NCBI GenBank assembly: GCA_030620095.1 | Contig: JAUTXW010000108.1 | Coordinates: forward strand, 434,001 to 498,000 | DNA from: Kuschelorhynchus macadamiae | Lineage: Eukaryota; Arthropoda; Insecta; Coleoptera; Curculionidae | Direction of reading: 5' to 3' | Length of the DNA stretch: 64,000 bases | Part shown: one piece after another, positions 21,910 to 33,790 of the stretch | Layout of the letters: every line of letters begins with the position of its first letter | How positions within the stretch are numbered: the first letter of the stretch is position 1 | Notes under the pieces: model-generated | Seen by the model: the letters and a program-made list of their open reading frames with translations, nothing else | Database searches by the model: none | Told to the model about the DNA's origin: nothing | Translations under genes and position numbers: made by a program

Positions 21910-23087
21910 TATGTTTATGTTACACTGCTTTAATTTTTACTTTTTTCACTACTCCATGTATATTTTGGCGCAGCTGGAAAAGAGGATGATGCCAAAGGAA
22001 AAACCTCCTCTCTTTCTTTCACCTGAATCTAAAAGTTGTAAATACAGCTGCTTTGCTCAAAGATTTCATAACCTTATGTAAATATTCATCCATAGGAAAG
22101 TTTGAGTGTCTATTTTCTAGATTAAAACTTAGATAATAGGCTTTAGAATATTTATGACCCTTTTCTTTTCAAAATAGTACCAATATTTGGAGTATACCAA
22201 TACTAGACAGAACTTAGACCATAAAATAGCTTCTCATAACTCTTAAGCACAAGTATGTATTATCGCTAACTTTAGGTCTTATATTTTCCATAAAATTGAC
22301 ACAGTCGATTGTTTCGTAATTATCACTCAAGTTGATTCTTTCCTGTAACAACGCTGACCTTCGTTCGAACGGACTTAACAATATCAAACTATAAAAATCT
22401 TCATTTTAAACTAAACCCATATTTTAATCCATTGTAACCCCTACTGGGTTCGATCCTTTATGTAACAATTTTGCCCCGTTAAGTAAATACGATGATAGGG
22501 GTGGAAATGATTTTTAATATTAAATATGGCGTTAAAAATATAAAAGTACAAAAGTGTGGATATTTCTTTTTTTGAGCTATCAGGATCATTAATCATCGAC
22601 AATAATACAATGTGTCGTTATAAGGGGGATTTTTGCATGAAAAATGTATATTTTTACACAATGAAAGGGACGTGCAGGGGTGGTTTATGCATTTTTTCAT
22701 TCGGGTCGATTTTTCTGCTATGTAAATTTATTTTCTTTATTAACAAGATTTGTTTGTATATTTATTCCATTTATTATGTAATTCCAGACTGGATTGTATT
22801 TATTCTTATTTACGCAATGTAATGTAGCATTTTCAATCTGTTGTACCATTGACTTATCCCTAGTTCTATTTGGTAGATTTGTTCATGCTCTTTCAGAATT
22901 TTGCTTTTAATGGTTAGTGTATTTTATTTTCCTATGATACGAAACTGAGAAAAAACCCAGTGTGTTTATTGAAAATAGTATATTACATACCTAGGTGGAA
23001 ACTGTTTCATTCCTGTCGAGAAAAAAGGGTTCGTGAGAGGAATAAAACATTTTCACTGAGGTTTGTATACTATTTTATTTACAGCCA
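21910..23087. other. No recognisable gene
   Basis: A+T-rich with low-complexity stretches. The hydrophobic open frame at 22556-22822 has no motif support. Confidence 0.45.
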
Positions 23088-23089
23088 TA

Positions 23090-24400
23090 GGGGAAAGTTG
23101 CCTATATTGGACCAGTTTTCGGTTTAATTTATAAAAAGCGAATCAAAACACGATCAAATTTGTACACAAAATACTTTAATATGTTTTCCACTTCTAGTAA
23201 TTTTAATCAGAATTTTTTGTTGAATAGATTTTCGTTGAAAAATACAATCCGTAACCCTTGCGAGAAACTAGTTACCTAAATTGAACCAGTGGGTTCCTAT
23301 ATTGAACTATTTCAGCTACGTAAAAAACAGTATATATTAAACAAACAAGATAAAATAATTGTTATTTAAAAACCAAAATATATTAAATGAACATTAAAAA
23401 AAAAGGCAAATCCTACCATATACAAATAAAAATAACACAAAAAAGAACAAAATAGAGAACACAAACAAAGAACTAAATCTAAAATCTTTTAAAATAATAG
23501 TTATTTTTAGAAACTAAGTAAGCAAAACTCTGCAAGAACTGCTATAGTAAGACTAAAATAGGATCGTTTCTTCTTAGAACTAGGGACAAATATTAAATGT
23601 CTCTCTTGACTTTATGTTTGCACATGATTCGTGCACCCAGTCTCTGCAATTTAGGCACTGAATCATGTCTTCAAGAATGCTCTCAGAGCAAATTTTGCAG
23701 TACCATTCTTTGACATTAATGCCTTTTTCTTAGAGATGCCGGAATCAAATTTTACAGTTTTCCTTTTTGAAATATTTGACAATGTCTGTTTAGTTTCAAG
23801 ACCATCTTTGTAGGGTGTGGATGTAATGAGTTGTGCTTTTTGGATACTTCCAGTTAGTTTCATCTTTTTGTTATCAACAACTGGACTTCCTAATAGTTGT
23901 TCTATAAAATCTCATTCTTTTGTTGTGGATGAATCAACTTCAGCTGATGAAGTTGCCATTTGTACCATAGCTGATGTTGATGTCGATATTGAAGCTCCTT
24001 GACCTAAAAGGTTCATTTCTTTTGTTGCAACTGGTCTTATACTATTGCTCAAGTGCACATCTTCATCACTGGAATCGGAACTAACTTTAGTGTTATCATG
24101 TTCAGCCATATTTACACTTGTTTTTGGGATGAGTTTACCGGCCAAATTCACTTTGTTCTGAAAGCATAAATAGCATTTGCTAACACAGCTGCCCTCGCAT
24201 AAGCTTTCCCAAGGAGTTGAGAAACTGTCGATCCTGGATTAGTCATACTTTTAAACCATACTTTTTGTCTTCGTAACCCTCTAAGGCTTTCGTCATATCC
24301 GCTTCTCTCCATTTACTATATTTTATGCCTTTTCTATAATTGGAAGACATTCTGGGGCAAAGTAAAATATTGGTATCCTATATTGGACCACGCATTTCTG
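23090..24400 (-). mobile_element. Second pogo-like deletion derivative
   Basis: The right-hand gene is on the minus strand, so 23090 is the element's 3' end. It is TA then GGGGAAAGTTGCCTATATTGG. The motif CCTATATTGGACCA is repeated near 23102 and 24368, with a relaxed version near 23303. The 5' boundary near 24400 is uncertain because no clean inverted end is visible. Confidence 0.6.
23580..24350 (-). pseudogene. pogo transposase with the DDE domain deleted
   Basis: ATG at 24350 gives SSNYRKGIKYSKWREADMTK-ALEGY, an N-terminal psq-type helix-turn-helix. After a break the frame resumes as YARAAVLANAIYAFRT and IWPVNSS, the region after the DDE domain. An acidic Ser-rich linker (SSDSSDEDVHLSNS) follows. 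The C-terminus is a small zinc-finger-like patch, CLNCRDWVHESC with a further Cys in FNICP, ending at TAG 23580-23582. The catalytic core of about 250 residues is absent, so this is an internal-deletion derivative. Several stops and shifts remain. Confidence 0.72.
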
Positions 24401-25047
24401 TATAACCCCAAGCTTTGCCACCATAAACAAATAAAAAGTCAAAGTGACATTTTGACAAAGATTAATATGGTACTAAATAAGCTAAGCATACAAATTTAAA
24501 TTAATTGCAATTGTGATTCAAAAAAATTGGAAAAAATCAAATAATCGAAACATTTTCGTTATTCAATAAATATCGAAATTTGCCAGAATGGAAAGTGACA
24601 TTTATCCTGGTGGAAAGTGATCACCTTCCACCCAGGTAAATATCACTTTCACTTTCATCCGGATAAATGCCAAAGTCAGAAATATGTTCCTTTCAAACTT
24701 CCAAAATGTCAACATTACATACGTGGTTGCAAATAAAAAAAAATTAAGCACGTGTATTGAAAAATGCCTTTCATACACGACAATTTTGTGTCAATGTCAC
24801 AGCTGACGTAATCCAAAAATATATCCAGCATTTTCTTGTAAACATACAATACAGGGAGGGGGAAAAATGTTATTATTAATTAAATATACTATATGAGATG
24901 TAAATACATTAACCAGTCTCGAACTTTTTTGCCAGTCCTCGCTATCGCTCGGGTGCAAACTCTTCCTCAACTGGTAAATGTTACTTACATCCCTTATAGT
25001 ATAAATAACTATTTATTTACAACCACGTATGTAATGTTGACATTACT
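24401..25047. repeat. 60-bp near-perfect palindrome in otherwise empty DNA
   Basis: GAAAGTGACATTTATCCTGG (24591-24610) and the rest of its arm pair with the inverse arm ending ...TATCACTTTC at 24650; arms of 30 bp with about five mismatches and almost no loop. The remainder shows no gene. Confidence 0.7.
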
Positions 25048-25430
25048 GACTATTTCAAATTTTGAAAGTGTCACATTATCCATCTTTACTTATCTTTTCC
25101 ATTTCCCTCACTCGTCTTCTCCTCTCTTTTTCCGCCTCATTTAATTAAGCAAAATATTTATGTAATATCTTTATTAAAAGACATTTTTTAAATACCAGCA
25201 TCAACAAGATAAAACATGAAAATTAAGAAATCATGGTTCTTGGGATTAGACCGTGTTAAATTGTTAAATTAATATTATTATCCGACTATTTCAAATTTTG
25301 AAAGTGTCACATTATCCATCTTTACTTATCTTTTCCATTTCCCTCACTCGTCTTCTCCTCTCATTTTCCGCCTCATTTAATTAAGCAAAATATTTATGTA
25401 ATATCTTTATTAAAAGACATTTTTTAAATC
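25048..25430 (+). repeat. Direct duplication of a 145-bp block
   Basis: The block starting ACTATTTCAAATTTTGAAAG (25048) recurs nearly base for base at 25286, including GTCTTCTCCTCTC and AAAAGACATTTTTTAAAT. About 90 bp separate the copies. Those 90 bp are the inverse of the sequence at about 25580-25645. Confidence 0.85.
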
Positions 25431-25568
25431 TCGCCTTCGATTGCACGAGCATCTTCAGGGATCTTTACTCTACGAGATCTGAACACTGAATATTCTGACT
25501 GAAATCATTCAGTGTTCAGATCTCGTAGAGTAAAGATCCCTAAAGATGCCTCGTGCAATCGAAGGCGA
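25429..25568. repeat. Large hairpin with hammerhead-like halves
   Basis: Arms 25429-25491 and 25507-25568 are inverse complements with few mismatches. Reading right, each arm has the order CTGAAGA (left arm, minus strand) or CTAAAGA (plus), T, a GC...GC hairpin, GAAA-CGTC. This is the hammerhead layout (CUGANGA...GAAA...GUC), although no loop is left for helix III. It is probably the inverted ends of a retroelement, perhaps a second PLE family. Confidence 0.55.
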
Positions 25569-26175
25569 AACGTCGGATAGTAATTCCAATTTGACACGGT
25601 CTAATCCCAAAAACAATGATTTCTTAATTGACCAAAGACGTGAAAGCTTCCGTTCTATGTTAAACATGAAAATTGACAATGATAATTCAAAAGATTTTGT
25701 TTGCCGTCGCGTGCGGAAAAGTACCACTTTCTGCTCTTGTTAGGTACAGGGTGTTCCAGCGAGGGCTGAACAGGGACCTATTTTCGACCTTCCTTGTATT
25801 TTGGAAAAATTCAAAATAGCCAATTGATGTATTTTTTCTTGTAGAATCCAAAAATGTCATCGAAAAAATATTTGAACCAGAAACAAAAGAGTTACGCTAT
25901 GCATCAGGTGTTTTTTAAATGGAATGTATCGTTTTTGTTACGATTTTTGGAAAGAGTGATTTTTTTTATGTCCGTTCTGATTAAAAGATTTGATTTTGCG
26001 ATAGCTGTTTATATTACATTTTAATGTTTTACAAACTAAAATTTTAGCTTCACCTGTTTAAAATATACGATAGGTTGGTATAGGTGATCAAGGTAAAATG
26101 ACGTTTGAATGCTTTGTCAATAAAAATTGACATTATTTTAATTATTGTCGAAGTTTTCACCTAAAAAATATATAT

Positions 26176-26394
26176 TTGACTCTGATCGAAATGAAATACT
26201 CTTTGGACGAGAGACTACAGATTGTTATGCTATTTTACAAGTGCCAAGAAAATGCAAGAGAAGCAAGAAGAAGATTTATTGCAAATTTTCATAGAAATAT
26301 ATCCATCAATACAATTCTAAGGATAAAAAACCTATTTGAGGAAAATAAAACTTTACATGATAGAAAAAAAAAATTAAATCAAAATAATTATTAA
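26176..26394 (+). pseudogene. DD41D-type transposase, N-terminal HTH fragment
   Basis: MKYSLDERLQIVMLFYKC, QENAREARRRFIANF and HRNISINTILRIKNLFEE give the first helix-turn-helix, comparable to MALNSLDERLKLYNYF in the 14.6 kb gene. The frame ends in an A-rich tract, and no catalytic domain follows. Confidence 0.72.
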
Positions 26395-26411
26395 ATAATA
26401 AAATAAAACTA

Positions 26412-26500
26412 CTAATAACATAAGTTTTCAATGTGACCGCCGTTTTTCTCGAAACAACATCGATAACCCCTTTGTAGTCTTTCTAAACTTGCTGTTACAA
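26412..26500 (-). pseudogene. Transposase C-terminal tail, inverted relative to the N-terminal piece
   Basis: The minus strand reads IVTASLERLQRGYRCCFEKN then GGHIENLCY and a TAG stop (26412-26414). This is the conserved end of Tc1/mariner-type transposases of this group (CxxxNGxHxExL). It points towards the N-terminal piece on the other strand, so the element has been internally rearranged. Confidence 0.6.
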
Positions 26501-26700
26501 TATGACATAAAAAAAATCACTCTTTCCAAAAATCGTATAAAAAACGATACATTCCATTTAAAAAACACCTGATGCATAGCGTAACTCTTTTGTTTCTGGT
26601 TCAAATATTTTTTCGATGACACTTTTGAGCGGTCGTAGGAAAAACAATGTAGGTACATTACTCGTGTCACAGTTATCCTTTTCAAACTCGAAAGATTTCG

Positions 26701-28860
26701 ACCCTCGGCAAACGCCTTGTGCTAAATACCTCCTCGTTTAGAAATTACCACTTTCAACATTTGTTATGTAATATACTATTACACGATTGTGTGTAATGGA
26801 GGGTAATGTTTTTAGCAGTCATATATGTAAGCAAATCTGTATGTATCTGTCAATTGTCCGCAGCACTTACAAGCTATCGTCAATCAATTTTTGTGAGTGA
26901 GACATCCGTCTGGTGTTTTTAGTGAGTTTTGCTAAGAAAAATCAAAATGGCGGAAATAGAACATTATTTTGTTAAACATAAAAATATAATTATTTTTATA
27001 AATTATCGTTATAGCTATTAAATTAAAGACACTATATATACATATGTTATGGGTGACCTAAATATAAGAAAGTATTTCGCAACCAGCACAAAAAGCCAGC
27101 GGGCGTTTTCCCGATGTTTTCTCTATATCAACATGATATTGCCTTGCAACATTCCATATCTATTTTAGGTATATTAATATTTGAGTTTAAATATCCCCTG
27201 ATTGTAACATTTAAATATTGTTTTGTGTAGTGGCCGCTGTGACCTTAGAAAGTGGCAGTGCACAATATATAATTTAACTAATTTAAATAATTCTCCTGTC
27301 GATGTTATTAATGATCGTTCAATATACAATATGCCAAGCAATACTCACACAATGCTAACAAAAAATTTAAAAAAAAACACTGTTTTTGATTGTCTGCACT
27401 CCACATAATAAAGTCCGTGATAAAGGTATAATTTTTAAAAGCCAAATCAGTCCATTTTTTGCGGCAAACTTGTCAATTACTCTTACATAATATTGAAGTC
27501 AGGAATAGACCCAAGAAGTTTCTCTTCAACTAACAAACAGACCTGGATACTAGTTTTTCCCAACGAACTAAACCTCATTGGGTTACTTAGATGCTGCTTC
27601 ATTTCATGAAGCTTGGCTTTTTCATTTAAATGTATTAAATCACTGATACCCCTACTTGTCCAATTTGAATGAATGAAGTCCAAATGTAGGCAAGGAAAAC
27701 AAAATAAAATATTTCTTTCTTAACACTTTTCACAACCACAAACCCAGTGGTAGTTTGAATAAATGTTTACATTAAATCTGCGAATAGAGTTTTAATTTGA
27801 AAATATACTAGATTACTATATTGGATAAAAAGGTACTAAATCTAGTACGATTGTAGTAGATTGGTAACACTAGCGCCAAATCGGCAAAGTTTCATAGCGG
27901 ATTAACACGAAGCACTGACGGTAAATTTCTTTGCAGTTCGTTATTTGATATAAAGTGACATATAATGCGATGCGTCTTACCGGAGCGAACGAAACTATGC
28001 AAATAAAAGTTAAAGCTGGATTAAGATTATTATTTCACACTTCACAGTCGAACTCTCCCATTATTATGGTGTAATGACGTATCTTAGTTCTTTCTACTAT
28101 TCTTGAAACGTCTTCATAAAAATCTTCAATTCTTCGTGCTTCATAATCGGATGTGCATACATATTTGTACTCTATATAAGTATTCAATAAAGTTTCAGGT
28201 TATATTAGATAAAAAAAATTATTTACTTGACTTAATTAATATGCGACCATTCTAGTCCACTAACAAAATGTTTAATCGCCCTGTATAATTAAAGGTAATA
28301 TTCATAACAAAACAGACAAAACCTTCACCTAAAACTGAACAAGCACAATCCGGTGTCCCGTTAAATTAGTAGAGCTAACTAAGCCCATTAAAGTTTTACA
28401 ATGTACCATTTTAGCTGTAAACTTTTATTTTACAGACGGAAATGGTACCTTTGGCAAAAGCAAAGGTACCGCCGTTCGGTTGGCTAAGGATCTGTTGTTC
28501 TTTTACATGAGCCATTTTTAAGAAAACATGGATTAAATACATCTACCGTTTACGCTCAAACATGCTTATTGTATTAAAATGTGGACTTATGGGTAGCAAA
28601 ACACGCTCAACTTCATATAGTTATAAACCCAACAATAGAGTGTATTAAAATTTTTATAATTAAGTTTTTTAGCATTTTAAATAGGTATAGCAAAATTTCA
28701 CGAAAATGGTTCTGAATCAATGACGGCAATAAAACTATCTATGTCAATCATATCGTATATAGACTAGAGCTGGGCAATAGAGAATTAAAAATTGTAATAA
28801 TTTCTAGCTATAAAAAGATCTAAAATTTCTTCTGCCGTAGGTGTAAAAAGATAATTTTAA
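26701..28860. other. No recognisable gene; one small hairpin
   Basis: A+T-rich. GGTACCTTTG (28444-28453) and CAAAGGTACC (28461-28470) form a perfect 10-bp stem with a 7-base loop. Open frames at 27223-27408 and 27483-27683 match no family I know. Confidence 0.4.
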
Positions 28861-28989
28861 ATAATTTCAATGTTTACCTACAGTAGGCATTTTAAACAAT
28901 TTTTTGGAAAATTGAATGTCAGTTTTTATTTCTCACGGAAACTGTTCAGTTGTATTGAAATATCTTTTTATAAAATATTACACGTACAA

Positions 28990-29935
28990 AGATGGATTTA
29001 TAAGGTTACTGTTGCTGTTGATGCTGATGTTGCCGTTCTGAAGTTAAACAAATGGCGTTTAATGCAATCATTTATAAACATTGTTACTGTCGCTGTTTGT
29101 TTTTGCGGTAACGTTGGGACTTGGCCAAGTTTTAAGTTTTGCTGTTGCTGTAGATGACCAATGAAAATGCTGCGAGCAATCACATGTTTAAACATGCGTA
29201 TTGAAATTAAATTTAGCTGACAGAAGGCGGCCCTATAATCTGTCTTGTTTATGCTTAGCCCTGCTTTGAACTTTTGTGTTATTTTCTGTTTTTGAAATTT
29301 TCTTTATAGAAAACATTTTTAAAAAAGTTGAAACAATTGGTTACGTATATTTTTTACACGACATTTTATACATCATAGCAAATGAAAAATTGGAATAGCG
29401 CGCGCTGACCCTCAAGATTATAATGGGTTGAAACCTAAAACAAGAACGTAACGACAAAGTGAAGTTTATAAATCCAACTTTACACAGCATTATGTGGTGT
29501 CCATAGAATAACATTGATGGCAAGGTTATTGTTGCTGTTCTGAAGTTAAACAAACGGCAGTTTAATGCGTATATTAATAAGCGTTGTCGCTGTCGCCGTT
29601 TGTTTTTGCGGCGACGTTGGTAGTGAGTTTTGCTTTTGCTGTTCGCGTTATGTTTGTAGATGACCAATGAATATGCTTCGTACAACCACATGTTAAAAAC
29701 ATGCGTTTTGAAATTAGATTTAACTGATAGAAGACGGTCAATTAATATGTCTTGTTTATGCTTAGGGTTGTTTTGAACGTTTGTGTTATTTTCCCTTTTC
29801 AGTTTTTGAGATTTTCTTTATTAAAAACGTTTTTAAAAAACTCGTTGAAAATGGTTACGTATATTTTTTTACACATTTGACACATCATAGCAAATGAAAA
29901 ATCTGAGAGTGCGCGCGCTGGTCGTCAAGACTCGT
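28990..29935 (+). repeat. Tandem duplication, period about 516 bp
   Basis: The block 29003-29415 (GGTTACTGTTGCTGTTG, CGCTGTTTGTTTTTGCGG, TAGATGACCAATGAA, CACATGTTTAAACATGCGT, GGTTACGTATATTTTTTACAC, GCGCGCGCTG) recurs at 29521-29929 with about 20 percent divergence. Open frames in it are low-complexity Val/Ala/Thr stretches and are not credited. Confidence 0.85.
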
Positions 29936-29979
29936 CAGATTTTTGTTTTGTATTACTTCAAAATGCTTAATTTTTTAGG

Positions 29980-30360
29980 AACACATGTATATTTTCTTGT
30001 CAAGCATATTTGTTGGACGCCATTTTGGATTCCTACCAATATTTTACCAGTTTCTACCTATGCAACAATTGATTTTTGGGCATAATTTAAAATAAATTCA
30101 ATAAGTAGTTTTAACATTGACACAAACCACGATTTTGTTACGTCATGTTGAATTCGTACCAGTTTATCCATATATCATACTTAAATTTTCTCCAAAGTTT
30201 AAATTTAAAAGTTTTTGGGATCTAGGGACGCCAAAACGCGAAGATATGTAAAACCGAGAGGGTGATTTTTTCAGATTACAAAAATTTTATTTGGCCGCCA
30301 TTTTGTTCCGCCATCTTGAATTAGTATAACAGTTTTACTATTTCATCTCTATACCACAAT
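29980..30360 (+). repeat. Dispersed GCCATTTTG-type repeat
   Basis: Contains GACGCCATTTTGGATTCC and TTTGGCCGCCATTTTGTTCC with the linking sequences seen at 8650-9270, including AAATCTAGGGACCC-like text near 30218. Confidence 0.55.
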
Positions 30361-30520
30361 TGTTTTTTTCTTATAATGTATATCTACCCAAATCCCCGTA
30401 TTTGGGCAACATACGAACAAATTTTTTATTTTTGATTTTAGGCGAAAAAGTTATTTTTTATAAAAAGTTTTGCTTGTCTAAAAAATAAGATTCATCTTTA
30501 AAAAAATGTCATATTATATA

Positions 30521-30858
30521 CAGGGTACGAAATAAGTATCAAAATAGATGTTCAAAAAACAAAAAAAATATATATTTTTTGAGACAGTTAAACTAAAGAT
30601 CTGGCAGATACTTGTCAAAAAGCTAGTATAAGCTTTTTGTTAATAGACTTAGGTTTAGAGAAAATTAATGGTGAATATGTAAAATTGACGATTTTTTTAC
30701 AAATTCAACTTTAATTTTCTCAAAAAAAGTCTATTATCAAAAACCGTCCAAAAGCTTTTTGACTTGTTGTATTTGCAGGAACTTTAATGTGGCTTTCTCA
30801 AAAAAAAATGGAATTTCTTTTTTGCAAACGTCTACTGTTTTATTTATTTCGTACCCTG
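30521..30858. mobile_element. MITE, 338 bp
   Basis: TA at 30519-30520 and 30859-30860. The ends CAGGGTACGAAATAA and TTATTTCGTACCCTG are exact inverse complements, with patchy inverted similarity continuing inward (AAAAAGTC/GACTTAGG region). No coding capacity. The CAGGGT start and TA target match the mariner-type elements here, so one of those families could have mobilised it. Confidence 0.88.
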
Positions 30859-31049
30859 TATACAAAAATACATTTGTTTTAAATCAGGCTCTCTTTTTCA
30901 GATAACAAAATATTTTATGAAGAAAACTTTTTGGTCTGAAATCACAAATGAAAAGTTGTCCATATGTTACCCATTTTCGACTAATTGGCCATTAAATTAC
31001 GTGAAAACTACATCTCGTAAAAAAAAACTTGAAATGACTTTTTATCTCA

Positions 31050-31960
31050 TACTAGCGAGTACCCGCGACTTCGTTGACATATGGGGATAACGAAAGGGGT
31101 ATAAAAGGGTATTGAAATCGCCTTATTTAAATACCTCTTTAAAATCCACAGTTTTTTTGTTGCATTTTCTTTCAATCTTTGTTAACAGGGGCTTCAGAGA
31201 TTTTTGTTTATAAATTATTTCCGATTTTTTGGAAAACCTTGTCTAAACTTTTAAAAAATGTGTAAAAAATAAACTAAAGTTAAAACTAATCGTTTTATTA
31301 ACAAAAAATATTGTAATCTTCAAAGGACGGTTTCATCCCCTTGAAATTTGATTTTTGGAAAAAACGTTTTTATCGAACCACAGCTTACATCAAGCTGTAT
31401 GCCAAAATCAACTTTTTACGTCAAGAGGTTTGAGTAGAATCGTAATTAATCAGTGGCCCAATTTTTTTAAACACCCTTTATACATTTTTAAGAAATTTTA
31501 AAATATGTAAAATTACCAAATAAAATATATGAGTTTAAGCGTTTTTTTCGAAAAACCAACCGTTTTTTAAATAAAAAATATTGTAATATTTTAAATTAAT
31601 TAATTTAAATCGAACCTCCACATCCTACAATCAACCTGTATGCCAAAAGTCAGCTTTTTGCGTCAAGCGGTTTGAGCAGAATCGTGACTAATCAGTGATC
31701 CGATTTTTTGAAATACCCTGTATACATTTTTAATAAATGTAAAAGTATGTAAATTGATTAAATAAAATACACGAGTTTAAGCGTTTTTTTCCAAAAAAAC
31801 AACCGTATATTAAATAGATAATGTTGTAATATTTAAGGGGTGGTTTCACCCCCTTGAAATTTCAGTTTTGAAAAATCCCTTCTTATCATACTTCTACAAT
31901 CTACTACCAACACGTGACCCGATTTTTTTAAAACACCGTATATAAATTTACAGTACAGAA
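31050..31960 (+). repeat. Diverged tandem repeat, about three units of 240-280 bp
   Basis: Each unit carries CAACCTGTATGCCAAAA-like, GTCAAGCGGTTTGAGCAGAA-like and ACCCTGTATACATTTTTA-like parts, then GAGTTTAAGCGTTTTTTTC. A retroelement-tail-like segment (TACCCGCGACTTCGTTG) precedes it near 31059. Non-coding. Confidence 0.6.
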
Positions 31961-33715
31961 ATTAGTGTTGAAACGTCTCGGTCACCAGAAGATTATTTCA
32001 AAAAAAATCATATAAATCGGGTGCAGTACAACTAAAAACGAACTTGCTGAAAACCTGGATAACTGTTTTAAATATATTCATTTTTTATGCTCTCCAGTTT
32101 GGCCATATTAGAAAATTTGGTTTCCCATTCTTTTTCTGTTTTACCAACTTGTTTTTGCGTGTCTTTTTGCGCTACTCGTATATTATAAAGCAATTTTTTG
32201 CAGCCAAACTTTTTTTTTTAATAAGCAAAACTTTTTCCTGCAAATAGCACAATTTATTTCGTTGGAGCAAGTTCATATTCTCATAATATAGTTATTTTCC
32301 TAACAAGTGCGCAAAGCGATAATTTCCCGCACGCAAAAGCAGTTAAACGCACGACGCGAAGTGTTCGGATAAGCTTTAAGTGCGGAAAAGACACTGTCTT
32401 CTGCAGGCACCTGCAAGCCCAAAAACAGTCGCAACTTTCAAGCCAACATTTCGTTTTTTGATAAAAGCAGTTAATTTGTAGAATTTGCTTATATCTATAT
32501 TTTCTTTAAAATTTTTTAAACTGTCTTAAGCATTGAGTTTTTAGCCCACAAAGTATTTGGTCTAAATTATTTGCTTAATTCAAGAAAATAAGCTAATAGT
32601 ACCTCTTCTATAACCGTTTTCACACCTTTTCCTTTAGTGCATTTCCCGAACAAGTCGTACTGCTTTTCACACTTCTGTTTTGATTTTCTGTTATTTATTC
32701 AGCGTTTTTCAAATGATTGAATGTTTGTATTTTGGTTAGCATAGCAAAAAGACTGAAATTGTCAAAATTGTAAGATGGCAAAGAGAACTTACTGTTGTCT
32801 TATTTGACACTGGCAACTAATGACACAGGTCGTTTAATTAGTTATCAAATTACGGTAATCTAATATGGAGTAAATTTGGCTAAATTATCTACAAGGGTAA
32901 CAAAAAACAAGATAAATCTTCATTTTTCGATTATTATTTAACTCTGAAAATATTAAAATATCCAAAAGTCCTGTTTAAAGACGATAATTCTCCTAATAAA
33001 AAGTTCAACTTTGCGTTCAAATTTCCAAGCGATTCCCATCAAAATCTAGGTTACATCACGCCACAGCCATACCATTACGTAGTCCTTCTCTATTATATAG
33101 CAAGCTAACCATATGACTCCGGACTACATAATCACCTACAGCAAAGAGATCAATACAAAACAATCCTTTATTAATAATAATATATTTAGTATGTTGTGCC
33201 AGCACCATATTATTCAAATTACCGTTACAAAGACTATCATAAAGACATGTTTATTATTCAATACTGAACCCAATTTGACATTTGGTATCGGCTAAAGGCC
33301 ATTTCAAATTCGAGCAATTGACCAGGCCGTGTTATGCAGACAACTTTTTGAATTTAATTACGAACCCATCCCAGATTGGAAACTATATTTTATTGCTAAT
33401 AATAATCTACGGAGTTACGGTACGAAAACAATAAAAGGTTAGGTACAAAGGCATCGGCAATTGAAATTAAAACTATTGTGTTCGGGATGAATGGGCCAAT
33501 TTTTGGGCTATACGAGGCATTGAAAGTTGGCTTGGAATTATTGAGGACGGATGGAATTTACAGGTCTCTTTTTTTCTGTCTTCGTCGTAGTAGATTATCT
33601 CTCATTTGTTACTTAAACATGATACATATTTTAGAGAAACAAATAATACACGGAGGGTTAAATGTGTTTCAGATACAATGAGGTTAAATTTCTTAAAAAT
33701 GTTACTTAAAAAAGT
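31961..33715. other. No gene; one orphan inverted GTGCGGAAA pair
   Basis: TTTCCCGCAC (32323-32332) and GTGCGGAAAA (32380-32389) face each other across 47 bp. They resemble the sites at 49655-49725. Otherwise nothing recognisable. Confidence 0.45.
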
Positions 33716-33718
33716 CGT

Positions 33719-33790
33719 ATATCCCCATCTGGGATCGAACCCAGGCCGCCTGAGTGGAAGGCAAGGGAAGATGCCTATAGCTTTGGTTAT
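33719..33790 (-). repeat. tRNA-like promoter piece, probably a SINE remnant
   Basis: The minus strand contains GGTTCGATCCCAG, a strong match to the pol III B box, preceded by a GCCT-loop-AGGC stem as in an anticodon arm. No acceptor stem or good A box can be built, and the loop lacks U33, so this is not a functional tRNA. Confidence 0.4.

Larger units (their letters stand above)
25747..26700 (+). mobile_element. DD41D-like non-autonomous element
   Basis: The left end is TA then CAGGGTGTTCCAGCGAGG (25747). A block at 25848-26000 (GTCATCGAAAAAATATTTG onward) is matched in inverse at 26490-26632. The outermost right end has diverged, so its boundary is uncertain. The interior holds an N-terminal transposase piece (plus) and a C-terminal piece (minus). 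Confidence 0.65.

Noticed and set aside
22556..22822. Hydrophobic 88-codon frame
   Set aside because: The composition is expected from T-rich DNA, with no signal peptide cleavage pattern or motif.
28870..29157. Val/Ala-rich 95-codon frame
   Set aside because: It falls in the tandem duplication, and the second unit does not keep the frame.
33719..33790. tRNA gene
   Set aside because: Only a B box and an anticodon-arm-like stem are present; acceptor stem, A box and U33 are missing.
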